A stretch of DNA of 33,345 nucleotides, taken from Pseudomonas protegens. Its GTDB lineage: Bacteria > Pseudomonadota > Gammaproteobacteria > Pseudomonadales > Pseudomonadaceae. Of the stretch, positions 18,260 through 25,885 are shown piece after piece (positions within the stretch are counted from its first letter, which is position 1; each line of letters starts with the position of its first letter). Under the pieces are notes generated by a model, which did no database searches, had not been told where the DNA came from, and saw only the letters and a program-made list of their open reading frames with translations. Where the stretch lies: the NCBI RefSeq assembly GCF_003732485.1, contig NZ_MOAK01000089.1, positions 27,243 to 60,587 of the forward strand. Reading direction: 5' to 3'. The position numbers were made by a program, and so were the translations under genes.

Positions 18260-18723
18260 GAAAAAATCCCCACTCATGGTTGCTGGGCCTGCCCCTGGCC
18301 TGCGCTGCGCTCGTCGCCTGTGCCGGTACCGCCCTGCAGCCGGCCGAGGTCAAGGCCACGGGACTGACCCGCGAGCAGGCCCAGGAAGTGCTGCTGGTGG
18401 CCTTGAAGCATCAGGACTATCAACTGGACAAGCCCGGGGTCTTTGTCGATGGGGACCTGCAGGACGACAACGGCCAGCCGCCGCATCCGGGGTACTTCGA
18501 CTTCAGCCTCGGCTACAACGACCCCAAGGCCGGCGCCACTGAGTACTGGGGGCTGTTCTCGGTGAGCACCGCCACCGGCGATGTCTGGGAGATCAACAGC
18601 TGCAAGCGTCTGGACGGCAGTGCGTTGCGGGCCCTGCAGGGGCAGATCATGGCCCGTACCGGCAAGACCCTGGCGGATGAAAACCCTCAGCGCCAGGGAC
18701 TGGGTTGCGAGGATGAACCATAG
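18253..18723 (+). CDS. Putative lipoprotein, probable immunity protein to the glucosaminidase (Tgi2-like)
   Basis: 156 aa starting with GTG inside the end of the effector gene (7-base overlap). Short basic N-terminus, hydrophobic stretch LLGLPLACAALVAC and a lipobox LVAC with Cys23, so it should be exported and lipid-anchored, placing it in the periplasm where peptidoglycan is attacked. The mature part is acidic and soluble, with no enzyme motif seen; two further cysteines (117, 152) could form a disulfide. Overlap with the hydrolase gene and location signals support an immunity role, as in the described Tge2-Tgi2 pair. The ribosome site lies within the upstream gene. Confidence 0.7.
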   Translation: MLRKNPHSWLLGLPLACAALVACAGTALQPAEVKATGLTREQAQEVLLVALKHQDYQLDKPGVFVDGDLQDDNGQPPHPGYFDFSLGYNDPKAGATEYWGLFSVSTATGDVWEINSCKRLDGSALRALQGQIMARTGKTLADENPQRQGLGCEDEP

Positions 18724-18741
18724 TCCTGGCACCTGCGTGTA

Positions 18742-19059
18742 TCAGGCCGCGGCGGTCAGGTGCAGCACTGCAAAATAGGTCGCGGTGCCGATCGCCGCGG
18801 TGCTGATCAGCCCCAGGCTGTTGCTCAGGGCAAAGGCTCCCACCAGCAGCAGGGACACCGAGGCTGCCAGGGGCTCGCGGCTCATCTCGCTGAAAGCGAT
18901 GTACACCGCGAAGTTGATGAACACCGCCACCGGCAGCACCCGCTCCAGGCAACGCTGCAGGCCGGGTTGCATACGGATGCTGACGAACGCCGGAATGATC
19001 CGCACCAGGCAACTGGTGGCCAACAGTGCGGCGATGGTGATCCAGGCCGAATCGGTCAT
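18742..19059 (-). CDS. azlD: AzlD-family small subunit of branched-chain amino acid exporter
   Basis: 105 aa, four hydrophobic segments. Matches the AzlD pattern with SCLVRIIPAFV near the N-terminus and VLPVAVFINFAVYIAF in the middle. AzlC and AzlD together form an inner-membrane exporter for branched-chain amino acids or analogues. Start at 19059 overlaps the azlC stop (ATGA). It converges on the immunity gene with an 18-base gap. Confidence 0.85.
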   Translation of the reverse strand: MTDSAWITIAALLATSCLVRIIPAFVSIRMQPGLQRCLERVLPVAVFINFAVYIAFSEMSREPLAASVSLLLVGAFALSNSLGLISTAAIGTATYFAVLHLTAAA

Positions 19060-19766
19060 AGCTTGGTCCTCGTCAGCAAGGCCGTGCTGATCAGTACACC
19101 GGGAATCCAGAAATACAGGGTGCCCAACAACATGATCAGTACCAGGGTCAGCGCCACACAGAGGGTGACCATCGACAAGATGGCCGGGCGGCGCTCGTGC
19201 GCAAGGCCCAAGCGGCTGCGCAACTGCGCCAGCGACAGGTACATCAGCACTACGCTGGCGGGGTAGCCCAGGTTGACCTCGCTGCCGATCCACTGCTGGG
19301 GCAGCCATTGACCCAGCCATGCCCCCAGAACCCCGGCCAGAGCCCAGGTCAGGAAAATCGTCCCGCGTATCACCAGCACCGTGGCCGGATTGTCCCGTTC
19401 GTGCTCGGTGGCGTAGGCCTCGTCCCCGAGCATATGGGCCGCACCGGCCTTCTGCAGGAACCCCCGGGGCAACCGCGGGCTCGAGGTGAAGGCAATGGGC
19501 AGGTAACGGCTGTTGATCGAGGCCGAGACCAGCAACAGGGTGAAGAACCCGGCTCCCGACTGGGCCAGTGGCAGGGCGGCGAACTGAGCGCTGCCGGTGA
19601 ATCCCAGCAGCCCCACCAGCGCCACCTCCAGCAGCGACCAGTCGGCGCGGCCTGCCAGCATTCCGAACAGCATGCTCACCGGGACAATGGCCAACGCGGC
19701 CGGGGCCACCCTGCGCAGGGCTCCTGGTGTGTTTTGTGATAATTGCATCTGTTGCTCGACCTGCAT
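19056..19766 (-). CDS. azlC: AzlC-family large subunit of branched-chain amino acid exporter
   Basis: 236 aa, about six membrane segments. The AzlC signatures are clear: LLGFTGSAQFAALPL at about 55-70, SASINSRYLPIAFTSSP at about 80-97, and LGDEAYATEHER in the following loop. ATG at 19766 is chosen for GGGGGA six bases upstream rather than the further in-frame ATG at 19805. It lies 74 bases downstream of the aldehyde dehydrogenase in the same direction; co-transcription is possible but not shown. Confidence 0.88.
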   Translation of the reverse strand: MQVEQQMQLSQNTPGALRRVAPAALAIVPVSMLFGMLAGRADWSLLEVALVGLLGFTGSAQFAALPLAQSGAGFFTLLLVSASINSRYLPIAFTSSPRLPRGFLQKAGAAHMLGDEAYATEHERDNPATVLVIRGTIFLTWALAGVLGAWLGQWLPQQWIGSEVNLGYPASVVLMYLSLAQLRSRLGLAHERRPAILSMVTLCVALTLVLIMLLGTLYFWIPGVLISTALLTRTKL

Positions 19767-19840
19767 AAATTTCCCCCCTCTTTGAATCACCGCTGCGTGA
19801 AGCACACACGAACGTCATCTCTCTGAGCCATGTCCCTGGG

Positions 19841-21325
19841 CTATCTCCCCGATGCGACCTGGTCAAAATCGCCAGAGGCCGAGAGTGCCTGGCCGAGGTC
19901 TTGCCCCACTACAGTCTTGGGGCGCCGGAAGGCGTCCAATGCCCTGGGGGACAGGTCATCGAACCAGTGACTGCCATCAGTGGCGCTGTCGGCAGAGACC
20001 GCCGGGTTGATCCGGACCCGGGTGGCCAGGAGCCGTTGGCAGGCCAGCAGCGCATGCGCCGGATCATTGCAGAACAGGGTCGCTTCAACGCTGGCAGGAC
20101 AGTCGTTGGCCAGTTGCACGGCCTCGCCAAGATCAGTCACTCGGCGAATCAGGGCCACCGGCCCCAGGCACTCTTCCTGGGTAATGGCCATGTCGTCGTC
20201 GATCTCGGTGAGAATCACCCACGGATGAAACCAGCCGAGCACCGGCGCATCCGGGCATTCATCCGCGCCGGCCACCCGTGTCGCGCCTTTGGCCAGGGCA
20301 TCGTTCACCAGCCGCATGACCTTTTGCCGCGCCGCTTCGCTGATCAATGGGCCAATGGAGCAGGCCGCCTGGTGCCCCTGACACTGGACGCGGCTGAGCT
20401 CGATGAACTGGCGGACGAACTGATCATGGATCGATTCTTCGACAAAGAAGTGCTGGATCGCCAGGCAAGTCTGGCCACTGCGACCGAAGGCGGCGCTTAC
20501 GCCGCAGGCAGCGGCAAGGTCCAATCGGGCATGCCGGGACACGATCATCGAGCCGCGCCCGGCGCTCTCGATCACACAGGGTTTGAGCAGCTCCGCGCAG
20601 GTCACCGCCACCGCGCTGCCGGCGGCGACACTGCCGGTGAAGGCCACGGCGTGGGTGCCGGAGGACTGCAGCAGCCATTGTCCGGTGCGGGCATCTCCGG
20701 GGAGGCAGGACACCAGGCCCGCCGGCAGGCCGACAAAGTGCTGCATGAACGCCAGGGTGGACAGGGTGGCGTGTTCCGCAGGTTTGACAATGCAACTGTT
20801 GCCCGCGGCCAGTGCCGCCGCCACCGTCCGGCACATCAGCACGATGCCCTGGGCGAAAGGCAGGATGTGCACGCTGACCCCGTAGGGCTCGTAGCGCACC
20901 TGGCGCCGCGCCGAGCCCGGCATGCCGGGGGCTGGAGTCGGGCTGCCGGTGTCGGCCAGATCCGCGTAGTAGCGCACGATCGCCGCACAGTGTTTCAGCT
21001 CATGGCTGGCCTCAGCCAGGGTCAGCGCCTGTTCGAGGATCATCAGCTGGACAATCTGCCGGTTGAGGGCGCTGGCGGCGTCGATGCTGTCGGCCAACTG
21101 ATGCAGCAGCAGCTTGCGCTGATCCCCCTCCAGCAGGCGCCACAGATCATGGGCGACGTTGGCTGCGTCCACGGTGAGGCGAATATCGCTCTGGTGGCAG
21201 TCGCTGATCTGTCCGACAGGCTCCAGCGTGGCGGGATTCACCGCCAGGCGCGAACCACTGCCGGACGCCGGAAGGAACAGCGGATTGATATAGAACTGCG
21301 GGGTCCGGGGTTGAAAACCATGCAT
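19841..21325 (-). CDS. Divergent aldehyde dehydrogenase superfamily protein
   Basis: 494 aa, full ALDH length with NAD(P)-binding Rossmann-type part and catalytic domain. Nucleophile Cys287 (RSGQTCLAI), general base Glu253 (VIESAGRGS in place of ELGGKSP), cofactor Lys181 (VKPAEHATL), FTGSVAAG (229-236) and EECLGPV are present. The usual PWN(F/Y)P motif is PFAQG (156-160), so the asparagine that stabilises the oxyanion is alanine. The substrate cannot be assigned. ATG at 21325 is taken for AAGGGA upstream; the longer frame adds 17 unconserved residues. Weakly active, altered-function or non-oxidising member are all possible. Confidence 0.8.
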   Translation of the reverse strand: MHGFQPRTPQFYINPLFLPASGSGSRLAVNPATLEPVGQISDCHQSDIRLTVDAANVAHDLWRLLEGDQRKLLLHQLADSIDAASALNRQIVQLMILEQALTLAEASHELKHCAAIVRYYADLADTGSPTPAPGMPGSARRQVRYEPYGVSVHILPFAQGIVLMCRTVAAALAAGNSCIVKPAEHATLSTLAFMQHFVGLPAGLVSCLPGDARTGQWLLQSSGTHAVAFTGSVAAGSAVAVTCAELLKPCVIESAGRGSMIVSRHARLDLAAACGVSAAFGRSGQTCLAIQHFFVEESIHDQFVRQFIELSRVQCQGHQAACSIGPLISEAARQKVMRLVNDALAKGATRVAGADECPDAPVLGWFHPWVILTEIDDDMAITQEECLGPVALIRRVTDLGEAVQLANDCPASVEATLFCNDPAHALLACQRLLATRVRINPAVSADSATDGSHWFDDLSPRALDAFRRPKTVVGQDLGQALSASGDFDQVASGR

Positions 21326-21503
21326 TGGAAGGTCCCTTTCCAAGTGTGCCGAGACTGGCAACTGTGTGGATGCCACGTCGCTGAAACCAGGGCGATGCCG
21401 GCCCGGGCAAAGACCCGGAGCGGGGCCTCGGTCATTCGTCGGGGGAGTCTAGGAAAGGGGACGGGACAGCGTCTTGTACGATTGTGCGAAGCTTGCCGGG
21501 GGC

Positions 21504-21983
21504 TCAGAAACGGTAGCCGACGTTGACCATCACCGCAGCAGCGCCCAGCACCACCAGTTCGCTGCCCACCGGCCCGTAATGTACGCCCACCGCAGGAATC
21601 AGCACCGGCGCCACGCCAAAGTGGTTCAGCGGGATCTTGTCCTTGTAGTCGCCCTTGTAGCCCTGGATCAGGCCGCCGCTGAGCTTGGCGTAGACCGGCC
21701 AGTCGGCATGCTCCCAGGCCTTGCCGAGGTAGGCGTAGTACGAGCGTTGAGAGAAGGAGTTGCGAAAGGTGCTCACGCCCCACAATTGGCCGTCGGCGTA
21801 GTTGCGCTCCAGGCCGATCAGGTCCTGGTGGTTGTTGTGGTCGGGATCGTTGCTCCAGTGGTTGGTGTAGACGCTGGTCTGCACGTACCAGTAGTCCTGT
21901 TGCTCGGCGGCTTGCAGTGTCTGGGTGGCGGCGGCCAGCAGCAGGGCCAGGCCCGCGGCATGGGTTCGAAGCATGGGGTTCAT
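21504..21983 (-). CDS. PagP-like outer-membrane lipid A palmitoyltransferase (Pseudomonas type)
   Basis: 159 aa. Signal peptide (hydrophobic 10-20, likely cut after LQA near residue 25) and a small beta-barrel ending in aromatic Phe (VNVGYRF), as expected for an outer-membrane protein. The pattern follows PagP: a His near the mature N-terminus (TNHWS, His42), FRNSFSQRSYYAYLGKAW (Ser76) in place of FKDSWNK, then IPLNHFGVAPVLIP and GVHYGPV, matching the IPLPVLLP/VGYGPV block of enteric PagP. It best fits the divergent PagP described in P. aeruginosa, which adds palmitate to lipid A. AGGAAA lies before the ATG. Some automatic annotations may give an unrelated transporter name to this family. Confidence 0.65.
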   Translation of the reverse strand: MNPMLRTHAAGLALLLAAATQTLQAAEQQDYWYVQTSVYTNHWSNDPDHNNHQDLIGLERNYADGQLWGVSTFRNSFSQRSYYAYLGKAWEHADWPVYAKLSGGLIQGYKGDYKDKIPLNHFGVAPVLIPAVGVHYGPVGSELVVLGAAAVMVNVGYRF

Positions 21984-22010
21984 CAGGATTTCCTGCGATC
22001 AAGGCAGTCG

Positions 22011-22036
22011 TGCCCCCTCGCAAATCAAGGGGGGCA
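22011..22036. other. Hairpin in the leader of the PagP-like gene
   Basis: TGCCCCC and GGGGGCA form an inverted repeat around an AT-richer loop in the 81-base gap between the serine hydrolase stop and the PagP-like start. No T-tract follows on the minus strand, so it is not a classical terminator; it may stop leaky transcription, protect the 3' end or hold a regulator site. Confidence 0.4.
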
Positions 22037-22064
22037 AAGGGGGCTGACGCTAACATCCGGCTAT

Positions 22065-23543
22065 TCAGCGAATCAATGATTGAACTGTTGCTTGATCTAT
22101 ATCGGCTTCGATGCGGCGGATCAGGTAGGGGAAGAACGGGTTGGCGGTCAGGCGCATCAGCTCATCCATGGGCACCACCAGCACGCCGCGTTCGCCACGG
22201 GCGGCGATGGTGCCCAGGTGCACGCCGAAGTCTTCCCCGGGGTTGGGCTGGGTGCCGTACAAACCGTCGTCCACAGGGAACGGCAAGGCCACGTGGGACA
22301 AGGAAAACACCCCCGCCGGATAGGCCAGCTCCAGAGGCCGTCGACGGCTGTCCAGGCTCAGGGCAGGGGTGTTGACCTCGTCCAGGTTCGCGCCGCCGGC
22401 GCCTTCATTGGTCAGCACCCGGGTGCTGTAGTTGCGCGGCGGTGCCGGCAGCAGGCTGGCCAGGGAGGTGAGGCTGGCGGGGTCCAGCAAGCCTTCGAAG
22501 TCCCGATCCCGGTTGAGGTCGAAAATCACCAGCTCACTGCCATTGGCCGGCAGTTGCCGGTACAGGCCGGTGACCAGGGCAGGAGTACTGACCGTAGCAT
22601 CGGTCAGTGACTGGAAGCTGAGGATCGGTGGCAACCGGTTCAGGCGCGGGTCACCCACCCTGGCCAGCAGCTGGCTTTGCAGGGCGTCGGTCAGCAGCCA
22701 CGACTGGCGCGCGCCATTGACCGGAAACGAGTTGTACTTGAACGGGTTGTATTCCGGACGCAGGCTCAGCCAGGCCGCCTTGCTGAAGGCCGGAAACACC
22801 GCAGGCCAGCCGGCCAGGCCGGCAAAGCGTGCCGACGGGGCCACGCCGATCATCGGTGAAATCAGCACCAGGCGCTGGGCTTGTGGCAACTGCGGATCGT
22901 CGAGGGCGTCCAGGGCGTACTTGACCGCCAGGGCACCGCCGTTGGAGTAACCAACGATATGCAAGGGCGCAGGCGCCGGGACTTCGGCCCGGGCGGTACG
23001 CAGGGCCAGGCGGGTGGCGGCCAGCCAGTCCTGCCAATGGGCGTCGGTCAGGCCGGCCGGCACGGTGCCGTGGCCGGGCAGGCGCAGGCCGATGGCCAGG
23101 TAACCGTGCTCGACGTAGCGTCGGGCAACGTGGCGCAAGCTGTAGGGCGAGTCGGTCAAACCGTGCAGCAGTACCACCACGCCCCGTGGCGTGCCGGGGG
23201 GCCGCAGCAGGTAGGAGCGGTTCCAGTCGGTGGCAAAGCGGGGCGGGTAGACCCGGCTGTCCACGCGATAACGGTTGAAGGGCGGGACCTGGGTCGGGTC
23301 CAGGCGGTCGCTGACTTCATGCCGGACTTCGGCAAACAAGCGGTCCTCGGCCTGCAGCCAGGCCGCCCAGTCGGCGCTGTCGATCTGTTCGATGCTCAGT
23401 TCATGGGGCACCCGCAGGTGCCAGGGTTGCAATGCCGGACCCCGCTCACTGTCGAAGGCGCGCCAGGCCAGCAGGGTGAATGCGGCAACGCCAAGGATCA
23501 GCGCGCCGCGCTTGAGCAGGCGGGACAGGGCAGGGGCGATCAC
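22065..23543 (-). CDS. Membrane-anchored alpha/beta hydrolase (serine hydrolase)
   Basis: 492 aa. One hydrophobic N-terminal anchor (about 12-27), then an alpha/beta-hydrolase domain: GVVVLLHGLTDSPYSLR (121-137, oxyanion HG), LPGHGT (155-160), nucleophile Ser200 in GYSNGG, and a late His in SLSHVALPF. It is longer than simple lipases owing to an about 100-residue N-terminal region and a C-terminal extension. Starts with GTG overlapping the regulator stop (GTGA), so the two are translated together; an open frame upstream is only shadow. Substrate unknown; an ester or lipid in the periplasm or membrane is likely. Confidence 0.82.
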   Translation of the reverse strand: MIAPALSRLLKRGALILGVAAFTLLAWRAFDSERGPALQPWHLRVPHELSIEQIDSADWAAWLQAEDRLFAEVRHEVSDRLDPTQVPPFNRYRVDSRVYPPRFATDWNRSYLLRPPGTPRGVVVLLHGLTDSPYSLRHVARRYVEHGYLAIGLRLPGHGTVPAGLTDAHWQDWLAATRLALRTARAEVPAPAPLHIVGYSNGGALAVKYALDALDDPQLPQAQRLVLISPMIGVAPSARFAGLAGWPAVFPAFSKAAWLSLRPEYNPFKYNSFPVNGARQSWLLTDALQSQLLARVGDPRLNRLPPILSFQSLTDATVSTPALVTGLYRQLPANGSELVIFDLNRDRDFEGLLDPASLTSLASLLPAPPRNYSTRVLTNEGAGGANLDEVNTPALSLDSRRRPLELAYPAGVFSLSHVALPFPVDDGLYGTQPNPGEDFGVHLGTIAARGERGVLVVPMDELMRLTANPFFPYLIRRIEADIDQATVQSLIR

Positions 23544-24217
23544 GGGCAGGAACTCGGTTGGGTGGCACCGATGCGATAGACGCAGCGTCGATCGCCAGTA
23601 ATCAGGTGTTCCACGCGCTGCACTTGGCCCAGGTCGCCAATGGCGGCCTGGAACACCTGTAGTTCGGAGCGGCAGAAGCCCTGGCACTGCTGGGCGGCGA
23701 CACAGATCGGGCAGTGACTCTCGATCAACAGCCAGCCGTCGCCGTCGGCCTCGACGCTGGCCATGTAGCCGGCAACTTCACGGATGTGCGCCAGGGCCCG
23801 GACCCGTTCTTCCAAAGTCGGCAGCGGGGCGCAGACGTCGAGGTACTGCGCCGTGTTGACCCGCTCCATGTCAGTGACGATGCGCTCCACGCCGTCGGCC
23901 CCATAGACCGCGCGAATCGAATCGATCAGCTGCAGGGTCAGGTGGGCATGGGTGTCGGGAAAGCGGGCCTGGGCCTGCTCGGTCAACACCCATTTCTGCG
24001 ACGGTCGCCCGGCGCCCTGGGCCGGCATCATCTGCCCGGCGATCAGCTCGCCGTCCAGCAGCTTTTGTAGCTGCTGGCGGGTGGCTTCCAGGGAAACCTT
24101 GAGCAGCGGGGCCAGGTCAGCTGTTTTCAAGGGGCCGCGGGTTTTCAGCAGAAACAGAATCCGCTCGGCGGTGGCTCCGGGGTTCTTCTTCTCGGCAGGG
24201 GAGGATATCGAGGACAT
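23540..24217 (-). CDS. COG2345/SufR-type helix-turn-helix regulator with cysteine cluster
   Basis: 225 aa. N-terminal winged helix (about 15-80; LLKTRGPLKTADLAPLL and VSLEATRQQLQKLL), then a C-terminal sensor domain. The sensor carries SHCPICVAAQQCQGFC (Cys169, 172, 178, 182) and a last Cys212 in GDRRCVYRI, the arrangement seen in SufR-like and related regulators that can bind an Fe-S cluster or metal. It is coupled to the serine hydrolase and divergent from an MFS transporter with an intergenic dyad, so self-regulation and control of the transporter are likely. Ligand is unproven. Confidence 0.75.
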   Translation of the reverse strand: MSSISSPAEKKNPGATAERILFLLKTRGPLKTADLAPLLKVSLEATRQQLQKLLDGELIAGQMMPAQGAGRPSQKWVLTEQAQARFPDTHAHLTLQLIDSIRAVYGADGVERIVTDMERVNTAQYLDVCAPLPTLEERVRALAHIREVAGYMASVEADGDGWLLIESHCPICVAAQQCQGFCRSELQVFQAAIGDLGQVQRVEHLITGDRRCVYRIGATQPSSCP

Positions 24218-24373
24218 GCTGGGCCATTAACCAATGCGCAAGTGGGGTATCAAGGGCGTGCAGGACGCGGCAAACCGCGCAAGCATAACAGGCTCCGGCG
24301 TCGGCCCCCGGCGATTGTCGCTCCTCGAGCGGCGGATTGGCCAAGGGGGTGAGGCCATGAAAAATTAAATATC

Positions 24374-24387
24374 CAAGTAATTGCTTG
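24374..24387. promoter_or_regulatory. Candidate operator dyad upstream of the MFS transporter
   Basis: CAAGTAATTGCTTG is a 14-base near-perfect palindrome (CAAG-N6-CTTG, one mismatched pair) in an AT-rich patch between the divergent regulator and transporter genes, about 46 bases before the transporter ATG. It overlaps a region where a promoter would be expected (TTGCTT at 24381-24386, then AT-rich). It is a plausible binding site for the neighbouring regulator. Confidence 0.5.
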
Positions 24388-24432
24388 TGTAATACAGTGC
24401 GGCTTTATCGAACAACCCGAAGGGAGCAAGGC

Positions 24433-25848
24433 ATGGCTTCGACAAGCGGATGGTCGGCACTGTTACTGGGCAAGAACGGACTGCGCTCGGCAGCCCTGGC
24501 CGGTGGCGTGGCACTGCATGCAATCAACGTGTACCTGGTCACCACGCTGTTGCCTTCGGTGGTCAAGGATATCGGCGGCCTGGACTACTACGCCTGGAAT
24601 ACCACCTTGTTCGTGGTGGCCTCGATCATCGGTTCCGTGCTGTCCACCCGAGCCCTGGCGGTACTGGGGCCGAAGATCGCCTATGCCCTGGCCGGCCTGG
24701 TGTTCATGCTCGGTTGCGGTCTGTGTGCCCTGGCTCCGGACATGGGCTGGCTGATCTTCGGGCGCAGCGTCCAGGGGCTGGGCGGAGGGCTGCTGTTCGC
24801 CTTGCCCTACGCGATGATCCGCCTGGTATTCGACGAGCCGCTATGGCCTCGGGCAATGGCGCTGATCTCCGCCATGTGGGGCGCGGCTACCCTGATCGGC
24901 CCCGCAGTGGGCGGTGTCTTCGCCGAACACGGAGCCTGGCGTGCGGCGTTCTGGGTGCTGCTACCCTGCACCTTGCTGTTCATGCTGCTGGCGGTCGCCC
25001 TGTTACCGGGTAAAAGCCGCGAAGCGGCGCCCCGTAGTCCCATTCCCGGCCTGCAGCTGGTGTTGCTGACCGCGGTGGTGCTGGCGATCTCCATTGGCAG
25101 CATCACGCCTTCACCCGGGTACAACGCCCTGGGACTGGGCGTCGGCCTGGGCCTGTTGCTGCTGGTGGTGGTGCTGGAAAACCGCTCCGGCAAACGTCTC
25201 TTGCCCCGCGACAGCCTGAAGTCCGGCAGCCCCTTGCTGGCGCTGTACCTCTCCATGGCGCTGCTGGTGGTGGGCATGACCAGCGAGGTCTTTGTGCCGC
25301 TGTTCCTGCAAGTGCTGCACCAGCAAACTCCCTTGCTGGCGGGTTACATCGCTGCACTGATGGCGGCCGGCTGGACCCTGGGGGCGATCTTCAGCTCCGG
25401 CCTGAGCCCCCGGGGTGCGTCCCGCGCCATCGCCAGCGGGCCATTCCTGGTGGTGGCCGGTCTGCTCCTGGCCTGCCTGTTCATGCCCGCTACGGCTACG
25501 CCAGTCCTGAGTCTGGGGGCGGTGTGCCTGGCCATGTTGCTGGTGGGCACAGGGATCGGCCTGGCGTGGCCCCATCTGTTGTCCCGGGTCCTGGAAAACG
25601 CGGCCGATGACCAGAAGGAGCTGGCGGGTGCCTCGATCACCACCGTGCAACTGGTGGCCACGGCCCTGGGCGCGGCGCTGGCGGGGATGATTGTCAACCT
25701 GGCCGGCCTCAGTTCCACCGCAGGCGTTGCCGGTGCGGCCCAGGCCGCGGCCTGGCTGTTCGGTCTCTATGCCGGGGTATCGGCCCTGTTGTTTATCAGC
25801 ATGCGCCAGGTCCGGCGCAGCCATTCCCGGGCCCTGGCCGAGGCTTGA
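24433..25848 (+). CDS. MFS transporter (drug/metabolite efflux type)
   Basis: 471 aa with 12-14 hydrophobic segments. Family motifs: YYAWNTTLFVVASIIGSVLS in the second helix, FGRSVQGLGGGLLFALPYA (motif near helix 4) and WGAATLIGPAVGGVFAEHG WRAAFW (motif C, antiporter type). This fits EmrB/QacA-like proton antiporters of the inner membrane; substrate unknown. ATG at 24433 is preceded by GGGAGC; the earlier in-frame ATG at 24385 adds basic residues through the promoter. Divergent from the cysteine-rich regulator, so probably its target, and followed after 37 bases by the DUF6687-like gene. Confidence 0.88.
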   Translation: MASTSGWSALLLGKNGLRSAALAGGVALHAINVYLVTTLLPSVVKDIGGLDYYAWNTTLFVVASIIGSVLSTRALAVLGPKIAYALAGLVFMLGCGLCALAPDMGWLIFGRSVQGLGGGLLFALPYAMIRLVFDEPLWPRAMALISAMWGAATLIGPAVGGVFAEHGAWRAAFWVLLPCTLLFMLLAVALLPGKSREAAPRSPIPGLQLVLLTAVVLAISIGSITPSPGYNALGLGVGLGLLLLVVVLENRSGKRLLPRDSLKSGSPLLALYLSMALLVVGMTSEVFVPLFLQVLHQQTPLLAGYIAALMAAGWTLGAIFSSGLSPRGASRAIASGPFLVVAGLLLACLFMPATATPVLSLGAVCLAMLLVGTGIGLAWPHLLSRVLENAADDQKELAGASITTVQLVATALGAALAGMIVNLAGLSSTAGVAGAAQAAAWLFGLYAGVSALLFISMRQVRRSHSRALAEA

Positions 25849-25885
25849 AGCCTGCCTGGATTCATCTATTGGCAAGGACGTACAG

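Noticed and set aside
18728..18763. GCACCTG / CAGGTGC inverted repeat as a terminator between the immunity gene and azlD
   Set aside because: 21-base loop, no T-tract, and it lies mostly inside the azlD coding end; too weak to call.
21326..21503. Possible small gene between the aldehyde dehydrogenase and the PagP-like gene
   Set aside because: 178 bases with no frame that has both a ribosome site and plausible composition; it probably holds the dehydrogenase promoter.
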